Positions 1 through 8,128 of a stretch of DNA of 64,000 bases are shown here, piece by piece. The DNA lies in assembly GCA_031374735.1 (NCBI GenBank), contig JANMGQ010000252.1:1-64000 (forward strand), given 5' to 3'. Each line of letters begins with the position of its first letter. Position 1 is the first letter of the stretch. Both the position numbers and the translations under genes were made by a program. Source of the stretch: JABFRJ01 sp031374735 (lineage in GTDB: Bacteria; Pseudomonadota; Alphaproteobacteria; Rhizobiales; Hyphomicrobiaceae). Below the pieces are notes generated by a model. The model was given only the letters and a program-made list of their open reading frames with translations, had not been told where the DNA came from and did not search any database.

Positions 1-40
1 TATCGCTGCCCGAGGCACTACTACCATATCCTGTGGTTGT

Positions 41-140
41 TGTTTTAATTTTTATTTGGATAAAATTTGGTTTTTTGGTTTTTTTTTTTGGCGCCCTAAC
101 GCATTTTTGTTTTTTTGGTGCTTTACTTTTGGTCCGGCAC
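41..140. repeat. A/T-rich low-complexity tract with long T runs
   Basis: This tract has runs of 6, 11, 5 and 7 T (at 71-76, 79-89, 104-108 and 110-116) inside an otherwise G+C-rich sequence. On the minus strand these are A runs that encode the Lys/Gln/Asn-rich tail of the receiver-like protein. The composition is unlike anything else in the window. It could be a terminator-like or slippage-prone tract, or an assembly error near the contig end. Confidence 0.75.
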
Positions 141-633
141 CACTCAAAGACGCCGGCGGGACTGGCGGCTGTCCGCTGTCCATGAGTTGCAGCAACAGAC
201 GGATCAGCGTCTCGGTGTCGAGGTCGTCCTTGTGCAGCGCCTCGAAGGCACCAAGCCGCATCAGTTCCGCGCGGCGGTCGCGAAGCATGAGACCCGATAC
301 GATGATGATTGCGCCTTGAAAGCCCATTCGTCGCAGCGCCGGTAAATGCACTGTTGCCGTACCCATATGACCGAGACGGTCATCAAGGAACACCAGGTCT
401 GGCATCGTTTCCGCCCACTGCTTGTGCAGCGTATTCAAGTTGCGTGCGACATCGAGCACGACCTCGCGGCCAAGCACCTTGCGCAGCCGGCCAGCCAGAA
501 CGTCAGCGTCGAACTGCGTATCGTCAACGATCTGTATACGCCGATATGGCAGCCTTTCGGACAGCGCTTTGCTCAGCTCGCTGCGCGTCTCGAGATATTT
601 GGATCCGCGAGGCGGTCCGACGGCGATCTGCAT
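52..633 (-). CDS. receiver-domain (CheY-like) protein with atypical basic tail
   Basis: The first 150 residues read as a two-component receiver domain. Counting from a GTG at 648, there is a paired Asp motif at residues 42-43, the probable phospho-Asp in FLDD (89-90), the conserved Ser/Thr position in IVSG (118) and the conserved Lys (140). No output domain follows, only a Pro-rich linker and a Lys/Gln/Asn-rich tail encoded by poly-A tracts. The ATG at 633 is chosen over the GTG at 648. The gene lies 44 bp downstream of a membrane protein on the same strand, so the two may be co-transcribed. The receiver call is fairly safe; the partner kinase is not in the window. The tail may be a frameshift or run-on product. 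Confidence 0.7.
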   Translation of the reverse strand: MQIAVGPPRGSKYLETRSELSKALSERLPYRRIQIVDDTQFDADVLAGRLRKVLGREVVLDVARNLNTLHKQWAETMPDLVFLDDRLGHMGTATVHLPALRRMGFQGAIIIVSGLMLRDRRAELMRLGAFEALHKDDLDTETLIRLLLQLMDSGQPPVPPASLSGAGPKVKHQKNKNALGRQKKKPKNQILSK

Positions 634-677
634 GGCTTGCACCCACACACGTTGAAGATTTCTATGTCAGGCACTCT

Positions 678-1817
678 TCACCATTCGACGAAGAGTATGA
701 GTTCCACGTTACGATCACGCTCGTCTGTTTTTGGTGTGACAGCGCCTTGAAGAATGATCGGCGTCTTGATCGGGTAAGTGCTCGCCACGAGATCGCGCAT
801 GAACGCCGCACGCAAGTTCGGCAGGTCTGTGTTGCGCACGACGCCGCGCTCAAACTGCGCGTCCATCTTTTCGGCAGCATAACGATCCGGGCCGATCGCG
901 CGCAGAAAGCTCACCTGCCGGTATTCGCTGCCCGGTTCCATGCGCCCTTCATAGGGCTTCTGGTCAGCGCTGCCGCGCACGTAAAGATCATGCCGCACGT
1001 TGCCTTCCATGCGGGCGAGCACATCGGCGACGAACTTATTGAGCGAGCCGCGGAACTCCGAGGTGCCCGTGCGCAATGTGTACTTGCCGCCTTCGAAGAA
1101 ATAGCGAATGCCGCTGTCCGCGTTCTTCATATCGATGGCGTAGTACTTGCCTTGGCGGCCGCCGATCAGTTCGCGCGCCGGATAGGGCTCGACGTCATAG
1201 TGATCGGTCTTGAGCGGCGTCGCCAAGCGATCACGCAGGCGCAGCAGATCTCGCGTCGCATCCAGGCGCGGCGCAGGCTCAGGAGTCGGCAACGGTAGGG
1301 CTGCGGGCCGCGCGCGCAGGAAATGCAGATCTTGGATGCTACCCGCAACCGTGTTGGAGCGCTCGGCGAGGCCCGCACTTGGCAATGGCGGCGCGCGCGG
1401 CGGCAGGTCGAGAATCACATCCCCATTCGCTGAGCGAAAGCGGCGTTGAAGTTCGCCAACACTCTCTTCCAGCGTGGTGACGAGCTTCTCAGACGTCGAT
1501 CGAACGACCTCGAGGCGCTGAGACATATCCTGTGCTGAAACGGCATTGGCTTTGGCAAGGCGCTGTTGATCGGCCAGGGCGATGCGCACATCGGAGAGCT
1601 GCTGGCGGAGCTGCTCGGCCTCGGCGAACGCCGTCTCATCGGTCAAAGCAGGCCAGACCTTGAGGACGGCGAGACCACCAACGACAAGACCACTCACCAG
1701 GCACACAAAGGCCGTTGCCTTGTCGCTCCGCCATTTCCAGCCCGTCATGACCAGTAGCAGGAGCGCGATAGCAGCCAATGTGCTGACGATCAGGTGGGGT
1801 GTCATCGCGGATCTCAT
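678..1817 (-). CDS. two-TM membrane protein with coiled coil and possible OmpA-like C-terminal domain
   Basis: The N terminus has two hydrophobic segments (about residues 8-25 and 35-55). A heptad-like, Gln/Glu-rich coiled-coil region (about 60-130) and a Pro-rich linker follow. The C-terminal 125 residues are folded-looking and end in NVELILFVEW after an Arg/Asp stretch, which weakly recalls the OmpA/MotB peptidoglycan-binding end. This layout would put the C-terminal domain in the periplasm. The family is not recognised with certainty. It sits directly upstream of the receiver-domain gene on the same strand, so a shared envelope or signalling role is possible. A second start codon four codons downstream (1805) is equally plausible. 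Confidence 0.6.
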   Translation of the reverse strand: MRSAMTPHLIVSTLAAIALLLLVMTGWKWRSDKATAFVCLVSGLVVGGLAVLKVWPALTDETAFAEAEQLRQQLSDVRIALADQQRLAKANAVSAQDMSQRLEVVRSTSEKLVTTLEESVGELQRRFRSANGDVILDLPPRAPPLPSAGLAERSNTVAGSIQDLHFLRARPAALPLPTPEPAPRLDATRDLLRLRDRLATPLKTDHYDVEPYPARELIGGRQGKYYAIDMKNADSGIRYFFEGGKYTLRTGTSEFRGSLNKFVADVLARMEGNVRHDLYVRGSADQKPYEGRMEPGSEYRQVSFLRAIGPDRYAAEKMDAQFERGVVRNTDLPNLRAAFMRDLVASTYPIKTPIILQGAVTPKTDERDRNVELILFVEW

Positions 1818-1945
1818 ATTGCATTGCAGAGAAAGTATCTCTGCTCACAAGATGAGCGGTATCTGATCCGATGGAGTAGATTTTCAACGCTCTGGCGGTA
1901 ACTGTCTTCTGCCACAACGCCCAATCATTCACGCCATCGTATGCG

Positions 1946-3154
1946 TCAGACTGAAATTTGATTTTTCAGGCGCCGCAAGAATGCCATGCAGTTGTCGAGT
2001 TCTGAGATGTCGATGAACTCGTTGGGTTGATGCGCCTGGTCGATATGGCCGGGTCCGCACACGACCGTGGAGCAGCCGGCGGCCTGAAAGTGGCTGGCCT
2101 CGGTACCGTATGGGACGGCGAAGGTGGCGTTCTGGCCTGCGAGTTTCATGGCCATGGAACGCGATGGACTGTCTTCGCCCGACCAGAACGGCGGAATGCC
2201 GCCCATGATCTTGGTCTCAATGCGACAGTCCGCGTGGACGGCGCGCATGGCCGGCAACAGGTTCTTTTCAGCATACGCCTGCAAGTCGTCTGCAACAGTG
2301 CGTGAATCATGGCCCGGCATGGCGCGCGTGCCCCAGGAAAACATGCACTTTGGCGGGATGATGTTGCCTGCCACACCGCCCTCGATAAAGGCCACGGTTA
2401 TGGTCATATGATCTGGGTCGAAACGCGGATTGCGCGTGACGGCCTTCAGCCGCTCTTCCATGCGTTTCAATTCGCAGATCAGCTCAGCGGCAACAAAGAT
2501 CGAGCCGACGCCGATGTTGGGTCGCGAGGAATGCGCGTCTTTGCCATAGACGGTGGTCTCGAAGCGATAGCCGCCCTTGTGGCTGTCGACGACCGACATC
2601 ATGCTGGGTTCGCCAACGAACACGATCTCGGGCTTCGGGAGCGTCTTGCCGAACTCGGCGATCATTTCCAATACGCCCGTGCAGCCGACCTCCTCGTCAT
2701 AGGAGAACACGAGATGCACGGGGCGGGACAGACGGCTGGCCTGCAACTCCGGCACCATGGCGAGCATGCACGCGAGATAGCCCTTCATGTCGGTGGTGCC
2801 ACGTCCAAACAGGCGATCGCCTTTGCGCACAATCTCGAACGGGTTGGTGTCCCAGGGCTGGCCGATCACCGGCACAACATCCATGTGGCCGGACAGCGCG
2901 ATGCCCGTTGCGATGCCCGTCGGGCCGGGGTCGCCGATGGTCGCAAACACACTGGCGTGAATGCCATCCTTGGCCGGCAGGTAATGCGTTTCGACGCCGT
3001 GGGCTGCGAGATAATCGCAGATCCACTGAGCACACGGGATATTGGTCTTTGCGCTGGTCGTGTCGAAAGCTACGAGGTGGCCAAGGATATCTTGCACGCT
3101 CATGCCATTGAACGAGGTGTTGCTGGAGGACGGATTTGGCCTGGAGGCGGACAT
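1946..3154 (-). CDS. argE: acetylornithine deacetylase (M20 peptidase family)
   Basis: A predicted cytoplasmic Zn/Co-dependent hydrolase that removes acetate from N-acetylornithine in arginine synthesis. M20 landmarks are all present: ALSGHMDVVP (His about 90, Asp about 92), RGTTDMKG (Asp about 122), YDEEVGC (catalytic and ligand Glu about 154-155), the FVGEPS motif, and a C-terminal GPGHIDQAHQ metal-ligand His. The ATG at 3154 gives 402 aa, near the usual 385; the longer reading to 3277 adds 41 unlike residues and would overlap the neighbour. No other arg gene is nearby, so a related N-acyl amino-acid deacylase is the main alternative. Confidence 0.85.
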   Translation of the reverse strand: MSASRPNPSSSNTSFNGMSVQDILGHLVAFDTTSAKTNIPCAQWICDYLAAHGVETHYLPAKDGIHASVFATIGDPGPTGIATGIALSGHMDVVPVIGQPWDTNPFEIVRKGDRLFGRGTTDMKGYLACMLAMVPELQASRLSRPVHLVFSYDEEVGCTGVLEMIAEFGKTLPKPEIVFVGEPSMMSVVDSHKGGYRFETTVYGKDAHSSRPNIGVGSIFVAAELICELKRMEERLKAVTRNPRFDPDHMTITVAFIEGGVAGNIIPPKCMFSWGTRAMPGHDSRTVADDLQAYAEKNLLPAMRAVHADCRIETKIMGGIPPFWSGEDSPSRSMAMKLAGQNATFAVPYGTEASHFQAAGCSTVVCGPGHIDQAHQPNEFIDISELDNCMAFLRRLKNQISV

Positions 3155-3228
3155 GGCAGCTCTTGTGGATTGTTGATGTCGAAACGGACACCAGTTTGCA
3201 CGTCGCGTCAACGCACGCGGTAGTGTGT

Positions 3229-4128
3229 TCACGTAAGCTGTGCCATCTGCCGCGCATCGCACACGGCTTGCGCCCACGCAGCGGGGCGCTCCTGCGGCAG
3301 GTTATGCCCCGCACCTGCGAAGATGCGATGTTCGTGCCGTCCGATGAACTTCTTTGCATGGCTTGCCGTGCTGCCAACAAGCACGCCGTCGGCATCACCA
3401 TCGATGGTGATCGCCGGCACAGTGATAGCGGGTTGGGCTGTTAGGCGTGTCTCGACATGGGCGACAGCAGGGTCTCCCGAAACGAGGCCATAGCGATGCC
3501 TGTAGGAGTGGATGACTACGTCGACGAAATCTGGGTTGTCGAAGGATGACGCAGTTCTCTCGAGTGTCTCAGCATCGAAGGCCCACTGCGGCGACCACAT
3601 ACGCCACAACAGTTCGGTCACGCCACGCCGGTTGGCAGCCAAGCCGCGTCGACCGCGCTCGGTATGAAAATAGTATTGATACCAGAACGCCGCCTCTTGT
3701 CCGGGCGACGCGGGTTCGTTTGCGCGGGCGATGTTCTGGATGTTGTATGAGTTGCCAGACACAAGCGCCGTCGCCCGCTCCGGCCAGAGTGCCGCGACGA
3801 TGCAGGCTGCGCGTCCGCCCCAATCGTAGCCGGCCAAAACGGCCTTCGGAATATTGAGGGCATCGAGCACGGCCAACAGGTCGACACCCAGTGCCGCCTG
3901 TTCCCCCGATCGGGGCGTATCGGCCGACAAAAACCGCGTCGGGCCATAGCCGCGCAGGTAAGGCACGATCACGCGGGCGCCGGCTGTCACAAGCCGTGGC
4001 GTAACCTCGCCATAGGCTTGCACGTCATAGGGAAAGCCGTGACACAGAACACACGGCCAGCCGTCGCTCGGGCCGGCCTCGACGTAGGCGACTTCGAGCA
4101 CTCCCGCAGTTACGGCATTTAGCGACAT
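3229..4128 (-). CDS. alpha/beta hydrolase, epoxide-hydrolase/dehalogenase-like
   Basis: An alpha/beta-hydrolase fold protein. The oxyanion HGFP motif lies near residue 30, and the nucleophile elbow reads GYDWGG, so the nucleophile is Asp rather than Ser. This is typical of epoxide hydrolases and haloacid or haloalkane dehalogenases. A late Asp (DGDADG) and His (GAGHNLPQ) complete the triad. The ATG at 4128 is chosen because GGAG lies 11 bases upstream; an ATG at 4146 and a GTG at 4164 are also possible. It lies 74 bp upstream of argE on the same strand. The substrate is not predictable. Confidence 0.8.
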   Translation of the reverse strand: MSLNAVTAGVLEVAYVEAGPSDGWPCVLCHGFPYDVQAYGEVTPRLVTAGARVIVPYLRGYGPTRFLSADTPRSGEQAALGVDLLAVLDALNIPKAVLAGYDWGGRAACIVAALWPERATALVSGNSYNIQNIARANEPASPGQEAAFWYQYYFHTERGRRGLAANRRGVTELLWRMWSPQWAFDAETLERTASSFDNPDFVDVVIHSYRHRYGLVSGDPAVAHVETRLTAQPAITVPAITIDGDADGVLVGSTASHAKKFIGRHEHRIFAGAGHNLPQERPAAWAQAVCDARQMAQLT

Positions 4129-4291
4129 AGCGTGGCCCAGCTCCATAGCGCTCTGCCAGTGCACCGCCGCATTGGACGCCGCCGCATCCTATACCAGTCT
4201 AGCTAGACCGCGGACATCGGGCGGGAAGGAAGGGCAGCCTGTGGCCCGAATCTGGTGGGCGTGTGCCTTCCCCCTCCCAGTTTGCGAGAGT

Positions 4292-5842
4292 TCAGTTCGC
4301 CTTCGGCTGATCCGGAATGCGGCAGGCCGGCGCCGCTTTGGCCGTGCCCGCAACCGGAACCACGGCATTCAGGAACACCTGCGCCTCGGTGAAGTCTGAT
4401 GTCGGCTTGGTGCAGGCAACAACTTCTTGCCCAGCCGGCACGTCGCCCTGGAATTCACAGACCGCAGGCGTGTCCGCCGGAGCGCCTGTCTTTGCCAGAC
4501 CGCCGCTCACGGTGACATCGTGGTCACAGTTGTTGACCACGGAGACCGTTGCCTGACCGTCCTCGCCTTCGGTGGGACCAAGCGCCGCCAGACAGGCCGA
4601 ACAATCGAGCTTTTCCAGTGGAGCCGCAGCGATCGTTTGCGCGCGTGCTGCTGCACGGTCGATGGCCGCCTGCACCTGCACTTTGCGTTCTGGAGGTGCC
4701 GACTGAGCCCAGGTCGTGACGGGCACCGCAGACGGCGCTTCGTTCTCGATCATCGTCTCGACCGTGCGGTAGCGTGACGGACGATAGCGGAACACTTTGC
4801 CGTGGCACTCAAACTCGTCATCTTCGCGGGCGACCGAGAAGTCGTAGCAGACGCGCGTTCCGGGATAGTAATAGACGGTCGATCCGCCAGCGTAGCAAGA
4901 CGGCGGCGGCGGGGTCCAATAGTTGTAGCCCGCGACCACCACGGCGCCCGTTACGATGGTGCCAACGAAGAAGTACGGGAAGTATTTACGCCCACCCCAG
5001 GGATACCAGGAAAAGCGCGGCGCTGGCTGATACCAAGCTGGTCCGATGAGGCGCGGCGGCGGCACGGGCGGGCGCATCGGCTTGAAGAGGAGCAGATTGA
5101 CCGATGCCACCTTAGGTGGCGCCAATGGTTTGATGTTCAAGCCCTTTGCCGGCGTGTGGATCAGCGCTTGCGGCGCAACAATCTTGTTGATCGGCGTCGC
5201 CGTTTTTTGACCGGGGATGGTGCCGCCGGGCGGCGTCGAATTCGAGCCGAGCGGGAGCTTGTTCGCGTTTGGACCGGGTGGCACGGGCCCCAGCGGGCCA
5301 GCCGTATTCGGCTTCGGTGGTCCCTTCGACGGATCAACCTTTGTCAGATCACCAGCCCGTTTCACCGGATCAAGTGTCTTTTGATCAACCTTCGCGGCGT
5401 CTGTCGGCTTTTTGATGGGCTCGAGCTTTTTGGGAATGTCACCAGTTTTCTTGTTTGGCTCTGGCGTCTTGTTCGTATTGGCAGTGTTGGAGTTCGGCTT
5501 GGGCGTGGACGTGGCATCGCGAACAACGGGTTTCGATACCTGCTCCCTCGGCTTTGGGGCGTTGGATGACGATGACGACGTCGGCTTTTTGACGTCACCA
5601 GATCCCGTGTTGCGCGTGACTTTTGTCACTTCCCGGCGCTGCCCGGTGGTGGATGGCCGCGCCGTCTGAGTGGGCTTTGGCGTCACCTGCCGCACTTGCG
5701 GCTTTGGGGGCGCTTGTTGCGTGCGCGGCTGTTGCTGCTGCTGGGCCCCGGCATCGTGCGGCGCTGAAAGCAACGCAGCCATGCCGCCCACGGCGACAGT
5801 GACGATGCTAGCCCTCGACCTCAATCTGCGTAAGCGTCTCAT
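4292..5842 (-). CDS. secreted proline/lysine/threonine-rich protein of unknown function
   Basis: A basic N terminus and hydrophobic stretch ending in AGAQ form a signal peptide of about 33 residues. About 200 residues of low-complexity Pro/Lys/Thr/Asn sequence follow. Next is a hydrophobic, Gly/Tyr-rich segment (FPYFFVGTIVTGAVVVAGYN) and a short Cys/Tyr-rich domain with four Cys. A further Cys-containing C-terminal domain carries CSACLAAL and NNCDHDVTVSGG, which recalls a beta-sandwich. The ATG at 5842 has AGGAG eight bases upstream. A periplasmic or cell-surface role is inferred from the signal and the disordered linker. I do not recognise the family. Confidence 0.65.
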   Translation of the reverse strand: MRRLRRLRSRASIVTVAVGGMAALLSAPHDAGAQQQQQPRTQQAPPKPQVRQVTPKPTQTARPSTTGQRREVTKVTRNTGSGDVKKPTSSSSSNAPKPREQVSKPVVRDATSTPKPNSNTANTNKTPEPNKKTGDIPKKLEPIKKPTDAAKVDQKTLDPVKRAGDLTKVDPSKGPPKPNTAGPLGPVPPGPNANKLPLGSNSTPPGGTIPGQKTATPINKIVAPQALIHTPAKGLNIKPLAPPKVASVNLLLFKPMRPPVPPPRLIGPAWYQPAPRFSWYPWGGRKYFPYFFVGTIVTGAVVVAGYNYWTPPPPSCYAGGSTVYYYPGTRVCYDFSVAREDDEFECHGKVFRYRPSRYRTVETMIENEAPSAVPVTTWAQSAPPERKVQVQAAIDRAAARAQTIAAAPLEKLDCSACLAALGPTEGEDGQATVSVVNNCDHDVTVSGGLAKTGAPADTPAVCEFQGDVPAGQEVVACTKPTSDFTEAQVFLNAVVPVAGTAKAAPACRIPDQPKAN

Positions 5843-5942
5843 CTGCACATCTCCTGCAAGTATAGCCCCAGTCCCTGGAAGCTAGCCGATCTTCGGTGTT
5901 GTGCACAGTGGGAGATCACGCTGCGCGATGAGCCGATCGCAC

Positions 5943-5978
5943 CAAAACGAAAACGGCCACCCACAGCGTGAGAGGCCG
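5943..5978 (-). terminator. intrinsic terminator of the small secreted-protein gene
   Basis: Read on the minus strand, CGGCC...GGCCG (5978-5954) forms an 11-bp stem with one T-T mismatch, one G-U pair and a 3-base loop. It is followed at once by TTTTCGTTTT. It lies 20 bp past the stop codon of the 70-aa gene, the classic position for a Rho-independent terminator. Confidence 0.85.
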
Positions 5979-5998
5979 CCCGAGATAAAGTGATAGGA

Positions 5999-6211
5999 TC
6001 AGTTCGTCTTTGGAGCCGTGGTTTCCGGCTTCACGACCACGGCTGCCACGTCCTGCTTGACGGGCTCCGATTGGATCGGCGTTTGCGGGGCCTGCGCAAC
6101 GGATGGGATGGGGGTTTGCGCAGTTTCGTTGGGCTTCATGCCGCCGCACGCGAGAGCGGATCCGGTGCTCAAGGCCAGGGCGAGGGTCGCGAAAGCTAGT
6201 CTGTTCAGCAT
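5999..6211 (-). CDS. small secreted protein, possibly a lipoprotein
   Basis: A 70-aa protein with a hydrophobic signal segment (residues 4-20) ending SALACGG. The Cys could be a lipidation site, but the residue at -3 is Ala rather than Leu, so the lipobox is weak. The mature part is short, Pro/Thr/Gln/Val-rich and without domains. A strong AGGAG ribosome-binding site seven bases before the ATG and a clean terminator downstream support a real single-gene unit. Its function is unknown. Confidence 0.65.
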   Translation of the reverse strand: MLNRLAFATLALALSTGSALACGGMKPNETAQTPIPSVAQAPQTPIQSEPVKQDVAAVVVKPETTAPKTN

Positions 6212-6308
6212 CGATAGGCTCCTATGGGAGGACCGAGACTTGGGACAATACCCACCGAGACTATAGCACGAGTTGCACGAGAACCGTTACAAAAACAGCC
6301 TCAAGCGA

Positions 6309-7412
6309 TCACCTACGCCCAGTCTCGACAGCATGGCACGCGACGGCCCGGAGGCCATGGGGAACCACGCGCGGCACATCTGACTTGCACTGCGCATCGG
6401 CCAGCGGGCAGCGCGGGTGAAAGGCGCAGCCTGTCGGCGGGTCGATGGGGTTTGGGATTTCGCCCTCGATCATCTTGCGCGCACGGCCCGACATGGCGAG
6501 ATCGGGTACCGCATCGAGCAGCATGCGCGTGTAGGGATGCTGCGGCGCCTTGAACAGATCCTTGGCCGGCGCAAGTTCGACGACGCGACCGAGGTACATG
6601 ACGCCGATGCGCGTCGCCATGTGCTTCACGACCGCCAGATTGTGCGAGATGAAAAGGTAGGTGAGGCCGAGGCGATCCTGCAGATCACGCATGAGATTCA
6701 AGATCTGCGCTTGCACTGAAACATCGAGTGCCGACGTTGGCTCATCACAGACGAGGAACTCCGGGTTGGACGAGAGCGCTCGGGCAATGCAGATGCGCTG
6801 GCGCTGGCCGCCTGAAAACTCGTGCGGATACTTCGTGCCATCAGCCGGATCGAGCCCGACGAGGCGCAGCAGTTCGCCGACGCGATGTTCGACCTCGGCA
6901 TTGTCCTTGGCGAGGCCGAAAGCACGGATGGGGTCGGCGATGATGTGATCCACGCGCCAGCGTGGATTGAGCGAGGCGTAGGGATCTTGGAAGATCATCT
7001 GGATGCGTCGCCGCAGGGCCGTCAATTCGGCGCCCGCGTTCCACATGTCGACGCCGTCGATGGTCACGCTGCCCTTCGTCGGCTGCAGGAGACCAACGAC
7101 CATCTTGGCGACGGTCGACTTGCCCGAGCCTGACTCGCCGACCAGCGCCAGCGTCTCGCGGCGGCCGATGGTGAATGACACGTCCGTCACGGCCTTGAGG
7201 AACTTCTGCTCCTCTCGCTCGATCATCCGATTGAGCCAGGGCTTTGACACGTCGAACACGCGCGAGAGGTTTTTGACCTCGACCAGCGTCTCGGCACTCG
7301 CGATCGCCATGTGCTCGGCACTCATCAGCGGCGCCCCCGCAAGCCGTGCAGCCATATGTGCAACGCGTTCCGCGCGGTCGTCGGTGATTGTGTTGGAAGC
7401 TGGCGTTTGCAT
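6309..7412 (-). CDS. oligopeptide/dipeptide ABC transporter ATPase (DppF/OppF type)
   Basis: The ATPase subunit of a peptide or nickel-type importer. It has Walker A GESGSGKST, a Q-loop FQDPYASLNPR, signature FSGGQRQR, Walker B CDEPTSALD and the switch His in FISHNLAV. The C-terminal oligo_HPY extension (HPYTRMLL, then GCAFHPRCPLA) is characteristic of DppF/OppF subunits. Its length, 367 aa including a roughly 45-aa N-terminal extension, is normal. No permease, DppD or binding protein lies next to it. Instead it starts 10 bp after a HEPN-family gene on the same strand, so it seems separated from its usual operon. Confidence 0.88.
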   Translation of the reverse strand: MQTPASNTITDDRAERVAHMAARLAGAPLMSAEHMAIASAETLVEVKNLSRVFDVSKPWLNRMIEREEQKFLKAVTDVSFTIGRRETLALVGESGSGKSTVAKMVVGLLQPTKGSVTIDGVDMWNAGAELTALRRRIQMIFQDPYASLNPRWRVDHIIADPIRAFGLAKDNAEVEHRVGELLRLVGLDPADGTKYPHEFSGGQRQRICIARALSSNPEFLVCDEPTSALDVSVQAQILNLMRDLQDRLGLTYLFISHNLAVVKHMATRIGVMYLGRVVELAPAKDLFKAPQHPYTRMLLDAVPDLAMSGRARKMIEGEIPNPIDPPTGCAFHPRCPLADAQCKSDVPRVVPHGLRAVACHAVETGRR

Positions 7413-7422
7413 GGCGGTCTCT

Positions 7423-7905
7423 TCAGCGCGATTTTGGTCTCAAGCACAGGAACAATACAAAGGCACGCTGGTGATCCGGACGCTCGGCGTCGAACAAGGC
7501 CATGGTTTGCTCCGAGGTCGAGATCGCCGCTTCTGCGTCTTGCTGCGTCACAGCAAGGACGGGATTATAGTCGGCGTCGATGCGCCGCTGCTGAAGATCG
7601 GCAAAGATCAAAGCATACCTTACAAACGCGACTGGAAAGCCATGTTTCGCTGTTTCCATGCAGCGCTGTTTCGCTGGTCCATGGTCCGGATATCGGTAGA
7701 CCGGCAACCAGGCCCGCGTAAATGCAGTTGGTGCAGGTCGGATCAGGATCGCGCTGAAATGCATCGATCGGTGATGAAACAAGGCACAATAAGCCGCACT
7801 GACCGCACGCCGCATGTCCGCCTCGCTCGGCTTCCCGTCCAGAAGCTTTCGCGACGATGCGATGAGTTCGCCAGGATCAATCACGCAACCGCCGCCAAGC
7901 GTCAT
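7423..7905 (-). CDS. HEPN-domain protein
   Basis: The first 40 residues carry a typical HEPN helix with the RRAVSAAYCALFHH motif, which contains the Arg and His seen in HEPN RNases. The rest follows a family I know from rhizobia, with VYR..HGPAK and then FADLQQRRIDADYNP and an acidic helix. Small HEPN proteins are often paired with nucleotidyltransferases or small partner proteins in toxin-antitoxin or stress modules. Here a 56-aa gene overlaps its start by 29 bp. The ATG at 7905 is preferred; ATG codons at 7914 and upstream are possible. The RNase role is inferred only. Confidence 0.65.
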   Translation of the reverse strand: MTLGGGCVIDPGELIASSRKLLDGKPSEADMRRAVSAAYCALFHHRSMHFSAILIRPAPTAFTRAWLPVYRYPDHGPAKQRCMETAKHGFPVAFVRYALIFADLQQRRIDADYNPVLAVTQQDAEAAISTSEQTMALFDAERPDHQRAFVLFLCLRPKSR

Positions 7906-8047
7906 AACAGACATCCACGAAAATGGCCTCGTCGCCCTCCCAATCATCATCGACGCGAACTTTCACGTCCAGGACCACAACTGGTGCGGCTTCCCGACGG
8001 ACGGCGTCCGTGATTTCAGCTTCAACAACCGGCTGCATTTTCGACAT
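7877..8047 (-). CDS. small acidic partner of the HEPN protein, probably truncated
   Basis: A 56-aa ORF with ATG preceded by a good ribosome-binding site (GCGAGGACGAG). The sequence alternates hydrophobic and acidic residues (APVVVLDVKVRVDDDWEGDE), suggesting beta strands. Its 3' end overlaps the HEPN start by 29 bp, which implies translational coupling. From memory, rhizobial homologues continue for about 40 more residues after the acidic strand, so this copy may be shortened by a frameshift near 7890-7905. A role as antitoxin is an inference from the arrangement, not from a recognised domain. Confidence 0.5.
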   Translation of the reverse strand: MSKMQPVVEAEITDAVRREAAPVVVLDVKVRVDDDWEGDEAIFVDVCYDAWRRLRD

Positions 8048-8128
8048 CTCGTCCTCGCGCTGACGGGCGACCTTTGGCTCTAGCTATATCTCCGTCGTCT
8101 CTCGGGTTCCAGCTATCCCGCACGCATC

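Noticed and set aside
309..1298. 330-codon plus-strand ORF opposite the membrane coiled-coil gene
   Set aside because: It lies wholly antisense to a gene with clear TM and coiled-coil structure, has Arg/Ala/His-rich composition typical of antisense reading in G+C-rich DNA, and matches no family.
6309..7412. A complete peptide transporter operon around the DppF-type ATPase
   Set aside because: No permease, second ATPase or binding protein is found on either side.
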